Below, one piece after another: positions 46,815 through 58,510 of a stretch of DNA of 64,000 bases. Where the stretch lies: contig NW_020312828.1 in the NCBI RefSeq assembly GCF_003265705.1, positions 60,576,212 to 60,640,211 on the forward strand, in the 5' to 3' direction. Origin of the DNA: Callorhinus ursinus. Lineage: Eukaryota; Chordata; Mammalia; Carnivora; Otariidae. Position 1 is the first letter of the stretch, and each line of letters begins with the position of its first letter. A program made the position numbers and the translations under genes. Below the pieces are notes generated by a model, which did not search any database, was not told the origin of the DNA, and worked only from the letters and a program-made list of their open reading frames with translations.

Positions 46815-47040
46815 GCTAATAGATATACAGCAGCTACCATGGGCCAGTAACTATTCTAAGTGCTTTGCTTGCTTTATGTTATTTAATCCTCACAGAAGAC
46901 TTAGCAGTTTCCACAGGAGAGAACCAAGACTTGGAGAAGTTAAGATATTCATCATGGTTCCTAGCTAGAAGCAGAGCGGATACTGAACCCACCTTTCCCT
47001 TATTTGAATCCCGTGCCCTCAACCACTAGGTGAAAACTCA
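46815..47040 (-). mobile_element. MIR, antisense
   Basis: 'taagtgctttgcttgcttta', 'atttaatcctcacagaagac' and 'tttgaatcccgtgccctcaa' are reversed MIR. Confidence 0.8.
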
Positions 47041-47429
47041 CTTTATAAAGAGAATCCGTTGGTGTTTTAATTATTGCCCTTGATATGATTATGATACATC
47101 CATTGGCTCTCACTCATTTTCCTAGCACGGAAGAGACTTTCAGCAGCTGCGATAATTAGAATGGGACATGAAAACCCCTTTGGCCAGATGCCCCATGGAA
47201 ATAACACTGTACCAGTTTGCTCAACTAGGAGAGCTTCATTTCATCCTTGAATTGTATGAGAACTTCCTGCTGAACAGCTGTTGGCCAATTGAGAATTAAT
47301 TAGTCCTAGAGCATAAATAATAGCTGATCATGGAGGGCTCTTCCTCTCACCAGTTGGGGCTCCAGATGCTGACCAAGTGTTCGAAGTGGCAGCTCCAAGG
47401 TTAAGGCTAAATTGTGGTATCTGAAAATG
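47041..47429. other. Unassigned non-coding stretch
   Basis: No feature recognised. Confidence 0.5.
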
Positions 47430-47572
47430 TCATCTGGGAATTGCAGGCCTCAGAACCACAGGAATGCTTGTTTAAAAGGCAGATCCTTGGGCCAAATTTC
47501 AAGCCTACAGATTCACAGTCTCTCACATAACTCTTGCATTCATAACATTTGAGAATCACTGCATTGTTTGGC
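47430..47572 (+). mobile_element. MER5-like DNA transposon relic
   Basis: 'catctgggaattgcaggcct', 'aatgcttgtttaaaaggcag', 'aagcctacagattcaca' and 'acatttgagaatcactgc' follow MER5 order. Confidence 0.65.
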
Positions 47573-48714
47573 TTTTGTGGATTTGAAGGGATGCGACTTT
47601 TGTCTCTAGATTTAAATTTTTCTAGCCCTGCTTCTAAGAAGAGGTTTCCATTAGGTTATATGCTTCTATGAAGCTTATACAACAGCTATCACATAAGGTA
47701 TTAGCAGGGCATAACCTGAAGCATCAAGTCAAGTAAAAATTCTCCCTGTGGATCTGGAGAATCAAATAAAAGCTTTAGGAAAAATTAAGACCATATTCTT
47801 TAAAGAGGAAGCAGCCAGCCTATGGTCTCTGAAGCAGTGAGCGAGGAAAGAGCTGAGGGAAACTTGCTTTAGTGGTACAAAATTGCTTCCCTTATAGTCT
47901 TCACACTTGGCTCAACAAAATCCACCAACCTGAGGCTAGTGGGCTACATCTATCTGCAGAGGTGTGGCCAGTATGATATTGAAAAAAAAATTTGAATCAT
48001 ACATTGCATTTAAAAATTCCAAGTATCTACATAAGAATAGGGATTCCCAAACTTTCTTGATAAGCCCCAGAATGTGCCATGCCAGATCTTCTTTTCTGAA
48101 CCAGCAGTTGATGAGATTTTAGCAGACAATGTCCTCCCATCCCCCCTTCATTTATCCAGGCCACCACTGTCCCTTGCCACCCTATATTGCTATATATCTG
48201 GCCATTTCATTCATTTCCATTACCTGCCTAGCTGGCCTAAACATATGCACTCTAGACAGAAGCATACCTGGGAGAAAAGCAGACAGAAACAGATACTCCT
48301 GGGAGCATAGTCTTGAAATACAGACCACCCTGTCCTTCCACCATTTTTAAAAGTTCCTATGTTGACTTGGTTGACTATAGTATAAGAATGTTTAGAGGAA
48401 ACAGCATGAAAATAAGACTATAGGGCAAGAAAAGTCATCAAAAGTGGCTCCATATAGTCAAAATGGACCATTCACACACTCCTGGGGCCCCAACTCCACT
48501 TTGGGGGCAATCATGTACGGGGCTTGCTTCCCATTTTTATGGAATGTGGATGCTTGTCTATGTTTGCCCCTTGGCTTCCAAATTTTATAAGAGAAATTTT
48601 TAAAATTGTTTTTATAGGAGAGACTTAAGAGACTTATAGAAATTAATTGCTTGTTCTGGTAATGTAAAAATAATGAAAAAAGGAGAAGTGTGTAGAAGGA
48701 TGTAATTACATACT
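47573..48714. other. Unassigned non-coding stretch
   Basis: Overlapping ORFs at 48074-48350 (plus) and 48458-48766 (minus) show no domain. The minus one ends in AT-rich sequence. Confidence 0.5.
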
Positions 48715-48945
48715 TACTGATACTTTCTAGGTACCAGCTGTTGGCCTGGCTTGATGCCTGTTGCATTCATAGAGTATTCTCACAAACTCATGAGGTATAG
48801 GTATTGCTACCCAACTTTATAGATAAGGAAATTGAGGTTCAGAGAAGGGAAGAGGTTTTCCCAGGGCACACTAGTGACAGAACTGGGCTTTAAAACCAGG
48901 TGTGCCTGATTGTGAAGTCAGTGGTCTTTACAGCAGTGGGTCTGA
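48715..48945 (-). mobile_element. MIR, antisense
   Basis: 'ttatagataaggaaattgag', 'gttcagagaagggaagaggt' and 'actagtgacagaactgggct' are clear reversed MIR. Confidence 0.85.
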
Positions 48946-49294
48946 TTTTGTTGTGTGGTTTCATAAGACATAATGTGATAGGAGACTTGTATAATGCTGC
49001 TTAGGGAATTGTATTATAGTAACCAGCAGGTCATACCACCTTAGAATTTTAACAGGTGAAATGTTTCTAAATGGTGCGGGTGTTCATCTGCCTTTGGGTT
49101 AGGACTCTCACAGATGACTATTGAGGACCCCTCTGATTTCTAAGAATTTGTGATTATTTCCAATTATTTAGCACTATACAGTTTAATTGTTTGAAAGAAG
49201 ATCCTTAAAAGATGTCTTGAAACTTGGATTCCTTTCTAAGATTGTGGAAAAGTGATGCAATTATAATATTCATCCATTTCATTTCCTTTAGCCC
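48946..49294. other. Unassigned non-coding stretch
   Basis: No feature recognised. Confidence 0.45.
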
Positions 49295-50993
49295 CCCTCC
49301 CAGCTTTGAGATATAATTGACATAAAACATTGTGTAAGTTTAAGTTGTACATATGTTGATTTGATACACTTATGTGTGCAAAATGATTGCCACAATAGGA
49401 TAAGCTAACAACTCCATCTCATCACATAATTACCATTTCTTTTTTTATAGTGTGTACATTTAAGATGTAAGCTCTTAGCAACTTTCAGGTGTATAATTTG
49501 ATATTATTAACTACACTAATCATGCTATACATTAGCTCCCCAGAACTTATTCATCTTATAACTGGAAGTTTATACTCTGACCAACATCTCCCCACTCCCA
49601 CCATCCCCCAGCCACTGGTAACCACCATTTTATTCTATATTTCTATGAGTTTAGCTTTAGGATTCTACATATAAGTGTTACCACATAGTATTTGTCTTTC
49701 TCTATTTCAGCATTATTCCTTTAAGTTCCATCCATATTGTCACAAAAGGCAGGATTTCCTTCTTTCTCATGATGGAATAATATTCCAGTGTATGTGTGGG
49801 ATGAAGGTAGAAAGGGATAAGAAGGGGGAAGAGAGAAAGAGACCACTTTTTTCTTTATTTACTCATCGATGGACACATAGGTGGTTTCCATATCTTGCCT
49901 GTTGAGCCTACTGCAATAAGCCTAAGTGTACAGCTATCTTTCTTTGTTGGCATTTCCTTTGTATGTATACCCAGAAGTGGGATTACTAGATCATATGGTA
50001 GTTCTATTTTTAATTTCTTGAGGACCCTCTGTAGTGTTTTCCATAATGGTTATACCCATTTACAATTCCACCAGCAGTGCACAGGAACTCCCTTGCCTCC
50101 ACATCCTCAGCATACTTGTTATCTGTTCTCTTTTTGATGATAGCCATTGTAACAGGTGTGAGGTGATATCTCATTGTGGTTCTGATTTTCATTTCTCTGG
50201 TAAGTAGAGATGTTGAGTACCTATTTATATACCTGTTGGCCTTTGGATGTCTTCTTTGGGAAAATGTCTATTCAGTTTCTCTGTTCATTCTTTTTTAACT
50301 GGATTATTTGTTTTGCTATTGAGTTGTAGGACTTATTTGCATATTTTGGATATTAACCCCTTATCAGATATATGATTTGCATATATTTTCTCCCATTCTT
50401 TATATTGGCTTTTCATTTTGTTAATGGTTTACTTTGTTGTGCAAAAGCTTTTTAGTTTGTTGTAGTCTCACTTGTTTGTTTTCCCTTTATTACCTTTGCT
50501 TTTGGTGTCAAAAAAGTCATAGCCAAGACAGATGTCAAGGAGCTTATCCCCTGTCGTCTTCTAGAAATTTTATGGTTTCAGGTCTTAAATTCAAGCAAAC
50601 CAAATCCAATTTGAGTTGATTTTTGCGTATGGTATAAGATAGGGGTTTATTTTCTTTCTTTTGAATGTGGCTACCCACTTATCCCAAAACCACTTATTGA
50701 AGAGACCATTCTTTTCCCATTGTATGTTCTTAGCTCCTTGCTTGTAAGTTAACTGACCACATATATGTAGATTTATTTCTGGGCTCTATTTTGTTTCATT
50801 GATCTCTGTGTGTGTTTATATGCCAGTATCATACTGTTCTAATTACTATAGCTTTTTAATATAGTTTGAAATCAAGAAGCATGATGCCTCCAGCCTCGTT
50901 CTTTTCTTCTCAAGATTGCTTTGGTTATTTGGATCTTCTCCATATACTTTTTAGGATTATTCCATTTCTGTGAAAAATGCTATGGGAATTTTA

Positions 50994-51183
50994 TTTTTTT
51001 TAAGATTATTTATTTATTAGAGAGAGTGCAAGCACAAGTGGGGGGAGGAGCAGAGGAAGAGGGAGAAGAAGACTCCCTGCTGAACACAGAGCCCAACTCG
51101 GGGCTCCATCGCAGGACACTGAGATCATGACTTGAGCCAAAGTCAGACACTTAACTGACTGAGCCACCCAGGCGCCCCACCCC
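50994..51183 (-). mobile_element. CAN-SINE, antisense, with 11-bp target-site duplication
   Basis: Direct repeats tgggaatttta at 50983-50993 and 51184-51194. Complete body. Confidence 0.96.
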
Positions 51184-51360
51184 TGGGAATTTTAATAAGG
51201 ATTACATTGAATCTATAGATGATTTTGGGTATTATAGACATTTTAACAATACTAATTCTAAATTATGAGCACCGAATGCTTTCCATTTATTTGTCTTCAA
51301 TTTCTTTCATCAGTGTCTTATAATTTTCAGTGTACAGGTTTTTCACCTCCTTGGTTAGAT

Positions 51361-51472
51361 TTATTTTTTTAAGATCTTATTTTTAGGTAATCTCTACATC
51401 CAACATGGGGCTCAAACTCACAACTCCAAGATCAAGAGTTGCATGCTCTACCAAATGAGCCAGCCAGGCACC
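51361..51472 (-). mobile_element. Short CAN-SINE of the older, tRNA-Lys-like type, antisense
   Basis: About 110 bp. The reverse complement begins like a tRNA-Lys ('ctggctcatttggtagagca', 'gagtttgagccccatgttgg') followed by 'gtagagattacc' and an A-tail, with no CT-rich middle. Direct repeats cctccttggtta(g/a)at at 51346-51360 and 51473-51487. A SINE, not a tRNA gene: it carries an A-tail and duplications. Confidence 0.93.
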
Positions 51473-52619
51473 CCTCCTTGGTTAAATATAGTGCTAAGCA
51501 TTTTATTCTTTTGGATGCTATTGCAGAATGAATTGTTTTTATTAATTTCTCTTTCTGATAGCTTGATGGTGTATAGAAACTGATTTTTGCATATTGATTT
51601 TATATCCTGTAACTTTACTGAATTTATTCTAACAGTTTTTTGGTGGAGTCTTTAAGCTTTTCTATATATAATGTCATTTGCAAACAGAGACAGTTTTATG
51701 TCTTCCTTTCTGATTTGGATGCCTTTTATTTCTTTCCTAATTGCTCTGGCTAGGATTTCCCATACTATTTTCTATAAAAGTCGCAATAGTGAATATCATG
51801 TATCATTCCTGATTTTAGAGGTAATGCTTTAACCTTTTCACCATTGAGTTTGTTAGCTATGGGCTTGTCATATATGGCCTATATTATGTTGAGGTATATT
51901 CCTTCTATACCCATTTCATTGGGAGTTTTTACCATGAAAGGATATTGAATTTTGTCAAATGATGTTTCTATATCTATTGGGATGATCATATGATTTTTAT
52001 CCTTTTGTGAATGTAATATATCACATTGATTGATTTGCAGATTTTGAACCATCCTTATGTCCTTGGAATAAACCTCACTTGGTCATGATGTATGATCCTT
52101 TTAATGTGCCATTGTATTTGGTTTGCTAGTATTTTGTTGGGGATTTTTGCATCTAAATTCATCAGAGATATTGTCCTGTAATTTCTTTTTCTTGTAGTGT
52201 CCTTGCCTGTTTTTGGTATCAAGATTAATACTGGCCTCATAAACTGAATATGGAATTCTACATTTGGAAAGGTTGAGAAGGATTGATATCCGTTCTTTAA
52301 ATGTTTGGTGGAATTCACCAGTGAATCCATCTGGCCCTGGGCTTTTCTTTGTTTCCTGGGTGGTTTTTGATTACTGATTCAAATTCTTTACTAGTGATCT
52401 GTTCATATTTTCTATTGCTTCGTGATTCAATCTTGGTAGGTTGTAGGAATTTATCCACTTCTAATGGATCATAGTAGTCTCTAATGATCCTTTGTATTAC
52501 TGCATTATCAATTGTAATGTCTCTTTTCATTTCTAATTTGTTTTAGTTTTATCTTCTTCATTATTTAGTCTAACTAAAGAAAGACTAAAGTCTATCTTTT
52601 TTAAAAAACCAGCTCTTAA

Positions 52620-52942
52620 GTGAGATAAGTTAGAGAAAGACAAATACCATATGATTTCACTCAAATGTGGAATTTAAGAAACAAAACAAATGAGCAAAGG
52701 GGAAAAAAAGAGAGAGAGAGGGAGGCAAACCAAGAAATGGACTCTTAACTATAGAGAACAAACTGATGGCTATTGGAAGGGAGGTCAGTATAGGGATGGG
52801 TTAAATAAGTGATAGGGTTAAGGAGTGTACTTGTTGTGATGAGTGCCAGGTGTTGTATGAAAGTGCTGAATCACTGTATTGTACACCTGAAACTAATATT
52901 GCACTGTATGTTAACTTACTGGAATTTAAATAAAAACTTTAA
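52620..52942 (+). mobile_element. L1 3' end, 5'-truncated, sense, inside the antisense L1
   Basis: 'ataccatatgatttcactca', 'acaaactgatggctattgga' and 'cctgaaactaatattgcact' to 'ttaaataaaaac' plus A-tail. Imperfect direct repeats aaaaacc(t)agctctta at 52605-52619 and 52943-52958. Confidence 0.92.
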
Positions 52943-53150
52943 AAAAACCTAGCTCTTAGTTTCATTTGCCTTCTCTATTTATTGTCTTTTGAATCTCCAT
53001 TTCATTGATTTCCATTCAAAGTTGGTATTTCCTTTCTTCTTCTAACTGTGGACTTTGTTCCTCTTTTTCTAGTTCCATGAGAGGTAAAGTTAGGTTGAGA
53101 CCTTTTTTTTTTTTTTTGTTCCTAATGTAGGTGTTTATAGCTATAACATT

Positions 53151-53268
53151 CCTTTTCTTTTAAGATTTTATTTATTTATTTGAGAGAGAAAGCATGCAAG
53201 CATGAGGAGGCGGAGAGGCAGAGGGAGGGAGAAGGACAAACAGATTCCCTGCTGAGTTTGGAACCTAA
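53151..53268 (-). mobile_element. CAN-SINE, antisense, truncated together with adjacent L1
   Basis: T-rich start, 'aagattttatttatttattt', GA-rich body and 'attccctgctgagtttggaa', then a sudden switch to L1 at 'catgtgatctgtcttgg'. The tRNA head is missing and the L1 skips sequence here, so a deletion removed both ends. Confidence 0.88.
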
Positions 53269-54299
53269 CATGTGATCTGTCTTGGAGAACATTCCAGGTG
53301 CACTTGAAAAGAATGTGTAGTCTGCTATTTTTGGATGAAATATTTTATATATATCTCTTAAGTGTATTGTTCAAGGCCACTGTTTCCTTATTTTCTGTCT
53401 GGATGACCTATCCATTGGTTTAAGTAAGGTGATAAAGTACCATTATTGTATTACTATCAGTGTTTCCCTTTATGACTGTTAATATTTGCTTTATATATTT
53501 AGGTGGTCTTATATTTGGTGCATAGATATTTATAATTGTTATATCCTCTTGTTGGGTTGATTCCTTTATCATTATGTAATGCCCTTCTTTGTCTCTTGTT
53601 ACAGTCTTTGTTTTGATGTCTATTTTGTCTAATATAAATACTGCTACCACAGTTTTCTCCTTCTATTTGCATGGAATATCTTTTTCCATTCCTTCATTTT
53701 CAGTCTGTGATTAAGTCTGAAGTGAAACTTTTGTAGGTAGCATATAGATGAGTCTTGTTTTTTTAATCATTCCATCCCCCTATGTTATTGATGGGAGGAT
53801 TTAGACCATTTACATTTAAAGTAATTATTAGTAGGTATGTACTGTTTGCCATTTTGTTAATTGTTTTCTGATTGTTTATGCAGTTCTTCTCTGTTCCTTT
53901 CCTATTCTCTTGCTCTCTTTCCTTGTGACTGATGACTCAGTGTTATAATAACTGTAGTGTTATTCTTAGATTTTTTTCTCTCTCTCTCTTTTTTTTTTGG
54001 TATATCATAACTTTTTGGTTTGTGATTACTATGAGGTTCATATATAACATCCTAAATTATAGCAGTCTATAATAAGTCAATGGCCTCTTACATTAAAACA
54101 CATTCTAAAAGCAGTACGTTTTTACTCCCCCTTCCGTTTTATTATGTATATGATGTCATGTTTTTACACCTATTTATTTTGTGAATGTCTTAACTAATAT
54201 TTTAGATATAATCGAATTTACTACTTTTGTCTTTTGACCTTATACTAGCTTTGTAAGTGATTGATCTACTACCTTTGCTACGTGTTTATTTATTTAGTT

Positions 54300-54410
54300 T
54301 TAAATTTTTATGTATTTATTTTGTAATCTCTACACCCAGTGTAGGGCTCAAACTCATGACTTTGAGATCAAGAGTCATGTGCTCTTCCCACTGAGCCAAC
54401 TAGGCATCCC
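54300..54410 (-). mobile_element. Short CAN-SINE of the older type, antisense
   Basis: Reverse complement 'cctagttggctcagtgggaa' head and 'gagtttgagccctacactgg', without the CT-rich body, as at 51361. Flanked by tgtttattt-type repeats. Confidence 0.9.
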
Positions 54411-56190
54411 TTTTATGTGTTTATTTTTATATGTGAAATTTTTTCCTTTCAAAATTTTCTTCTAAGTTATAGCCTTAAACTTTCCTCTTGAAAAGGTCAT
54501 CTCTTTAACTTGTCTTGTAAGGCCAATTTAGTGGTAATGAACTTTAACTTTTGTTTGCCTGGGAAACTCTCCTTTAGTTCTGAAAGATAACCTTGCCAGC
54601 TAGAATATTCTTGTTTGTAGGGTTTTTTTCCCTTTCAGTTCTTTGAATATATAGTGTCATTCTCTTCTGGCCTGCAAAGTTTCTGCTGAAAAATCAGCTG
54701 CTACCTTACAAAGTTTCTTTTGTGTGCTTTTTTTTTTTTCTTTTTGCTGTTCAGCTTGTGTGATTTCCATTACTCTGTCTTCCAGATTGTGACCCATTCT
54801 TCTGTATCATCTACTTGGCTGTTGATACCCTCTTCAATTCAGTGATTATATTCTTCAGCTCTGATCGGTTCTTTTTTATATTTTCTATGTCTTTGTTGAA
54901 GTTCCCACTGTGTTCATCCATTCTTCTCCCAAGTGTGCTGAGCATATATATGACTATTAATTTGAACTCTGTCATGTAGATTGCTTATTTCCATTTCATT
55001 TACTTCCTTTGCTGAGGTTTTGTCCTGTTCTTTCATTTTGAACATTCCTCTGTTTCCTCATTTTGCCTGACTTTGTGTTTGTTTTACTGCATTCGGTAGA
55101 TCAACCATGATTCCTGGTCTTGAAGTTGTGGCCTTAGGTAGACGGCATCTTTTGGGGCCCAGAAGCATAATCCCTCCTAATCATCAGGGCCAGGTGCTCC
55201 AGGGGCGTCCCTTTTGTGGGCTGTATGTGCCCTCTTGTTGTGGCTGGGCCACGATTGCTACATGGCTAACTGCAAGACTTGGCTGTGACTGTTATGGAGA
55301 TACTAGTGATAGGTGGTTTGCGCCCCCTCCCCCCGAGGGTGAGAGCCTCTTTGGGGGAATGTTGGGGTGACTGTCCCAGCCAAGGCTGCCCACCAGGTAG
55401 GGCAGCAATGGTGCTGCTTTGTGGGGCACCAGACCCAGCCAGATCTGTACACTGGCTGTGGCACTACCAGGGCCATTTTGGGTAGGTACTGGACCTGACT
55501 GACCCATAATACAAGCTCTTTTCAGGAAGATACTGGCTTACAGTGAGCTAGAGGGAGAGGGGAAGAGGAGGTGTCTGTTGATTTCCCTGGCCTCTGGGGA
55601 GGATCACAGTAACTCCTATATATGTGCTAAATTAAAAGCCCAAGGCGGGGGAAGCCTGACCCTTAGTAGCAGCTTTTAAAATATGCAAATAGACCCCTTT
55701 CAGAGAAAGACTGGGGTGATGGGTGATTTTTCCTGCTCCCTTTGTGCTGAGTCCTGGGGGATAGCTGTGGTGAATACTCATGTACCTGTTAAGAATTTCT
55801 TCTTTGTTTGACATAGTCTTGTGTGTCTCATGGATGTGAGCCCCCACTGGCTTTCAGAGTTAGGCAATTTAGGGCCTGATCCTCAAATGGAAGTCCTAAA
55901 AATTTTGGCTGCAGATGTGGGGATCCAAGGCCATGTCTCTTCAGAAAGAAGATGGGAGTTGAGTTCCCTCATGATTTTATATAGCTCCTGCTAGGAGTGG
56001 GGTTTATGGTAAGGTTTGACTCTCTTTCCTACCTGTTTTGATGTGGGATTTAGTTGTTGACCCAATGTGTAGGAGTTGCTTGGCTAGTTTCTGGATTTCT
56101 TTTAAAGGAAATTGCTCCATGGATAGCTGTACATTTGGTGTGCCTTTGGGAAGAAGGGAGTTCAGGAGCCTCCTGTGTCACTATCTTTGC

Positions 56191-56879
56191 AGCTTTTTGA
56201 GGATTGCTCATCTCCAAATGCATTGCAGGTAGAGAGAGGATCACGTGCTGAAAAGGAGGGAATGTTCAGAGAGCAACCATCCTCTAGGTTCCTCCAGCAT
56301 CTCATGTAGATCCCCTAGTGTTGACAACGACCTTGAGTCTCTTCATTCTCCTGTTTTACATTCCACTCTGTCAAATTCATATTCTGAAAACTCCATTTTC
56401 TAATATGAATCCCTTGCTTTAAACATTTTTACAGTAGCCACTACTTATTGAGTGTTGACTGTTTTAGGCACTCTTTATTTCATGTAATCTTCACAAGACT
56501 TTTCAAGTTCTGCACCAATGGTCAAAATTTGTAGTTGAATAAGTGGAGTCTCATGGCAACCCTGGTCCATTTAACTGCTAATACCAGATTACTTCTCACT
56601 TGACCTGTCATTCTCAAATTTGGGTACTGTTGGCAGAATGTCATGGGCTATGCTCATCCATGTAGTAAACAAGGTATACCTTCCAGGAGCGTCAATGTTA
56701 CTCAAAGATTATGTGGAAGATCCATTACTTAAAAATTCCTTCTATCCATGCATCCATTGGGCTACTTTGTGTTCAGTGGGAAATAGGAATCTGGAGACAC
56801 ATTCTGCAGGGTGTGACCTAGACATCAGCACTTTTTAAAGTTCCCTGGTTGGTTGCTGAAGGCAGCAAGATTGATAACC
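56191..56879. other. Mostly unassigned; possible MIR trace
   Basis: 'cacttcttattgagtgt'-like sequence and 'catgtaatcttcacaagact' near 56440-56520 suggest a diverged reversed MIR. 56800-56877 weakly resembles MER5. No exon seen. Confidence 0.4.
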
Positions 56880-57225
56880 TCTGCTGTACATGCTTTGGCC
56901 CCTCTTATGTCTCCCAACTTTGTTCCTATTACTTTCCTCCCACTCACTTTGTTCTAGTCAGTCTCTGGTCTTGCTTCATCTTGAACATATACAGCCCCTT
57001 ATCTTTCTTACCTCATTCAAGTCTTTGCTCAGAACTTCGCCTTTTAAATGAGGCCCAATCTGACCACTCTATGTTTGCAACCTATATTTTTCTTGGCATA
57101 TTAGATTTTAAATTTAAGTTTATTGTTGATTATTTGTCTCCATGCCAGAATGTAAGCTCTATGAAGGCAGAGCACTTTGTTTATTTTGTGCATTCTTGTA
57201 AGCAACTTGAATAAATTTGGGAGAA
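56880..57225 (+). mobile_element. L2 3' end
   Basis: 'cattcaagtctttgctcaga', 'aatgaggcccaatctgacca', 'gccagaatgtaagctctatg' and a 'aacttgaataaatt' end in L2 order. Confidence 0.8.
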
Positions 57226-57245
57226 TTATCTTAAGACTTTGCAAA

Positions 57246-57423
57246 TTTTTTTTTTTTTTTAGATTTGAGAGAGAGAGAGAGCATGAGTGAGCTGGGGCAG
57301 AAGGAGAGGGAGAAGCAGACTCCCCACTGAGTTTGGAGCCCAACACGGCTCCATCCCAGGACCCCAAGATCATGACCTGACCCAAAGTCAGACACTTAAC
57401 CGACTGAGCTACCCAGGCACCCC
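57246..57423 (-). mobile_element. CAN-SINE, antisense, with 12-bp target-site duplication
   Basis: Direct repeats aga(c/t)tttgcaaa at 57234-57245 and 57425-57436, one mismatch. Inserted just past an L2 end. Confidence 0.95.
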
Positions 57424-57447
57424 TAGATTTTGCAAACTTTTAATGTC

Positions 57448-57720
57448 ATGTTGAGCTGCGCTAATATGATAGCCATTAGTCATATATGGCTATTGAACAT
57501 TGAATTGTAGCTAGTATGAATTGAGATGAGTTGTAAAACACATGCTAGATTTTTAAGATTTAGTAAAAAAAATAAAGTAAAATATAAATTTTAAAGACTG
57601 ATTACATTTTGAAGTATTTTTGGATATATTGGATTGAATGTGTTATTAACTTCACCTTTTCAATGTGACCACTAGAAAAAATAAAATTACATAAGGGGGC
57701 TTATATTTGAAAGCACTGAT
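57448..57720 (-). mobile_element. Old DNA-transposon MITE (MER type)
   Basis: 'gatagccattagtcatatat', 'ggctattgaacattgaattg', 'gatatattggattgaatgtg' and 'atgtgaccactagaaaa' match a common mammalian DNA-transposon relic whose exact name I leave open. Orientation is tentative. Confidence 0.6.
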
Positions 57721-58510
57721 TCATAATTGATTAGGGCTCTCTATCTTAAAACTGTTATTTGCTTCATCCTGTCAATATTAGCTAGTTTTGTATTCAAATC
57801 AACTATCCTATTTCAGCATTCTCCTTTTCATTGACAATATTAAAAAATCTCATTTTAAAAATTCCTATTTTAGTTGTTATTCTTCTGGTTATCTTATCAA
57901 TGAGCTAACTAGAGCTTTCACATGTACTAGTTATATGAGCATTTTAACATTTTGAGAATTGATAGAATTCATTACATACTTTTGAATGAAGGAGGCTGTT
58001 GCAGTAATCTCTTTAAGTCTTAAATAAAGTAGTGATAACAGAGGAATGCATTGAAATAAAAGAATCAGCAGGTATTGGAGATGCCAAAGGTGAATTGAGA
58101 TGCATGTGATCTCTCCAAGTGAAGATGTTCCTCTCACAAGTTGCCCTATGATCAGAAAGATTTAAGAACTTCGCACAAGCACGTGGCCTGAATCAAAGTC
58201 AGTATATTCCCTTCACAATAAAGGTTAGGGGCTTTTCAAATTGCTTTTAATTAGCTCATAGGATTTTTACAACTCTTGGAAACAGAGGGACGTGATTTTC
58301 ATTTTATCTTAATTTTAGAAGCTGGGTTTTGAGACCCCTGAGCCATTGGTCTTTCAGCTGTACCCTTTTGGTAGCTCTAAGCTTGAGGACAGAAGCCAAA
58401 ACAGGATTCTACTCTCAAGGTCTCCACCTGGGCATTTAGTCCCACATCAAATACACATGGTTCTGCTATTCCTAAAAGAAACCATTTCACTTTACCTACT
58501 ATGTTGAGCC
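57721..58510. other. Unassigned non-coding stretch
   Basis: No feature recognised. Confidence 0.5.

Larger units (their letters stand above)
49295..56190 (-). mobile_element. Near full-length old L1, antisense, 3' UTR to 5' UTR
   Basis: Read on the minus strand from 56190: GC-richer 5' UTR (about 55080-56190), ORF1 region (about 54420-55080), ORF2 endonuclease (53420-53650 frame: DKIDIKTKTVTRDKEGHYI, then IINIYAPN), RT (52055-52330 frame: [20 protein letters not shown], then [10 protein letters not shown]), C-terminus (about 50010-50192) and 3' UTR (49295-49700). Interrupted by four SINEs and one sense L1. All ORFs are broken. About 200 bp of ORF2 is lost at the SINE near 53268. Confidence 0.88.

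Noticed and set aside
51361..51472. Possible tRNA-Lys gene on the minus strand
   Set aside because: It is a tRNA-derived SINE: it has an A-tail and target-site duplications, and cannot form a normal acceptor stem with its 3' end.
55107..55507. GC-rich block with ORFs on both strands, looking like a CpG island or exon
   Set aside because: It is the L1 5' UTR. Its GC content and position in the element explain it.
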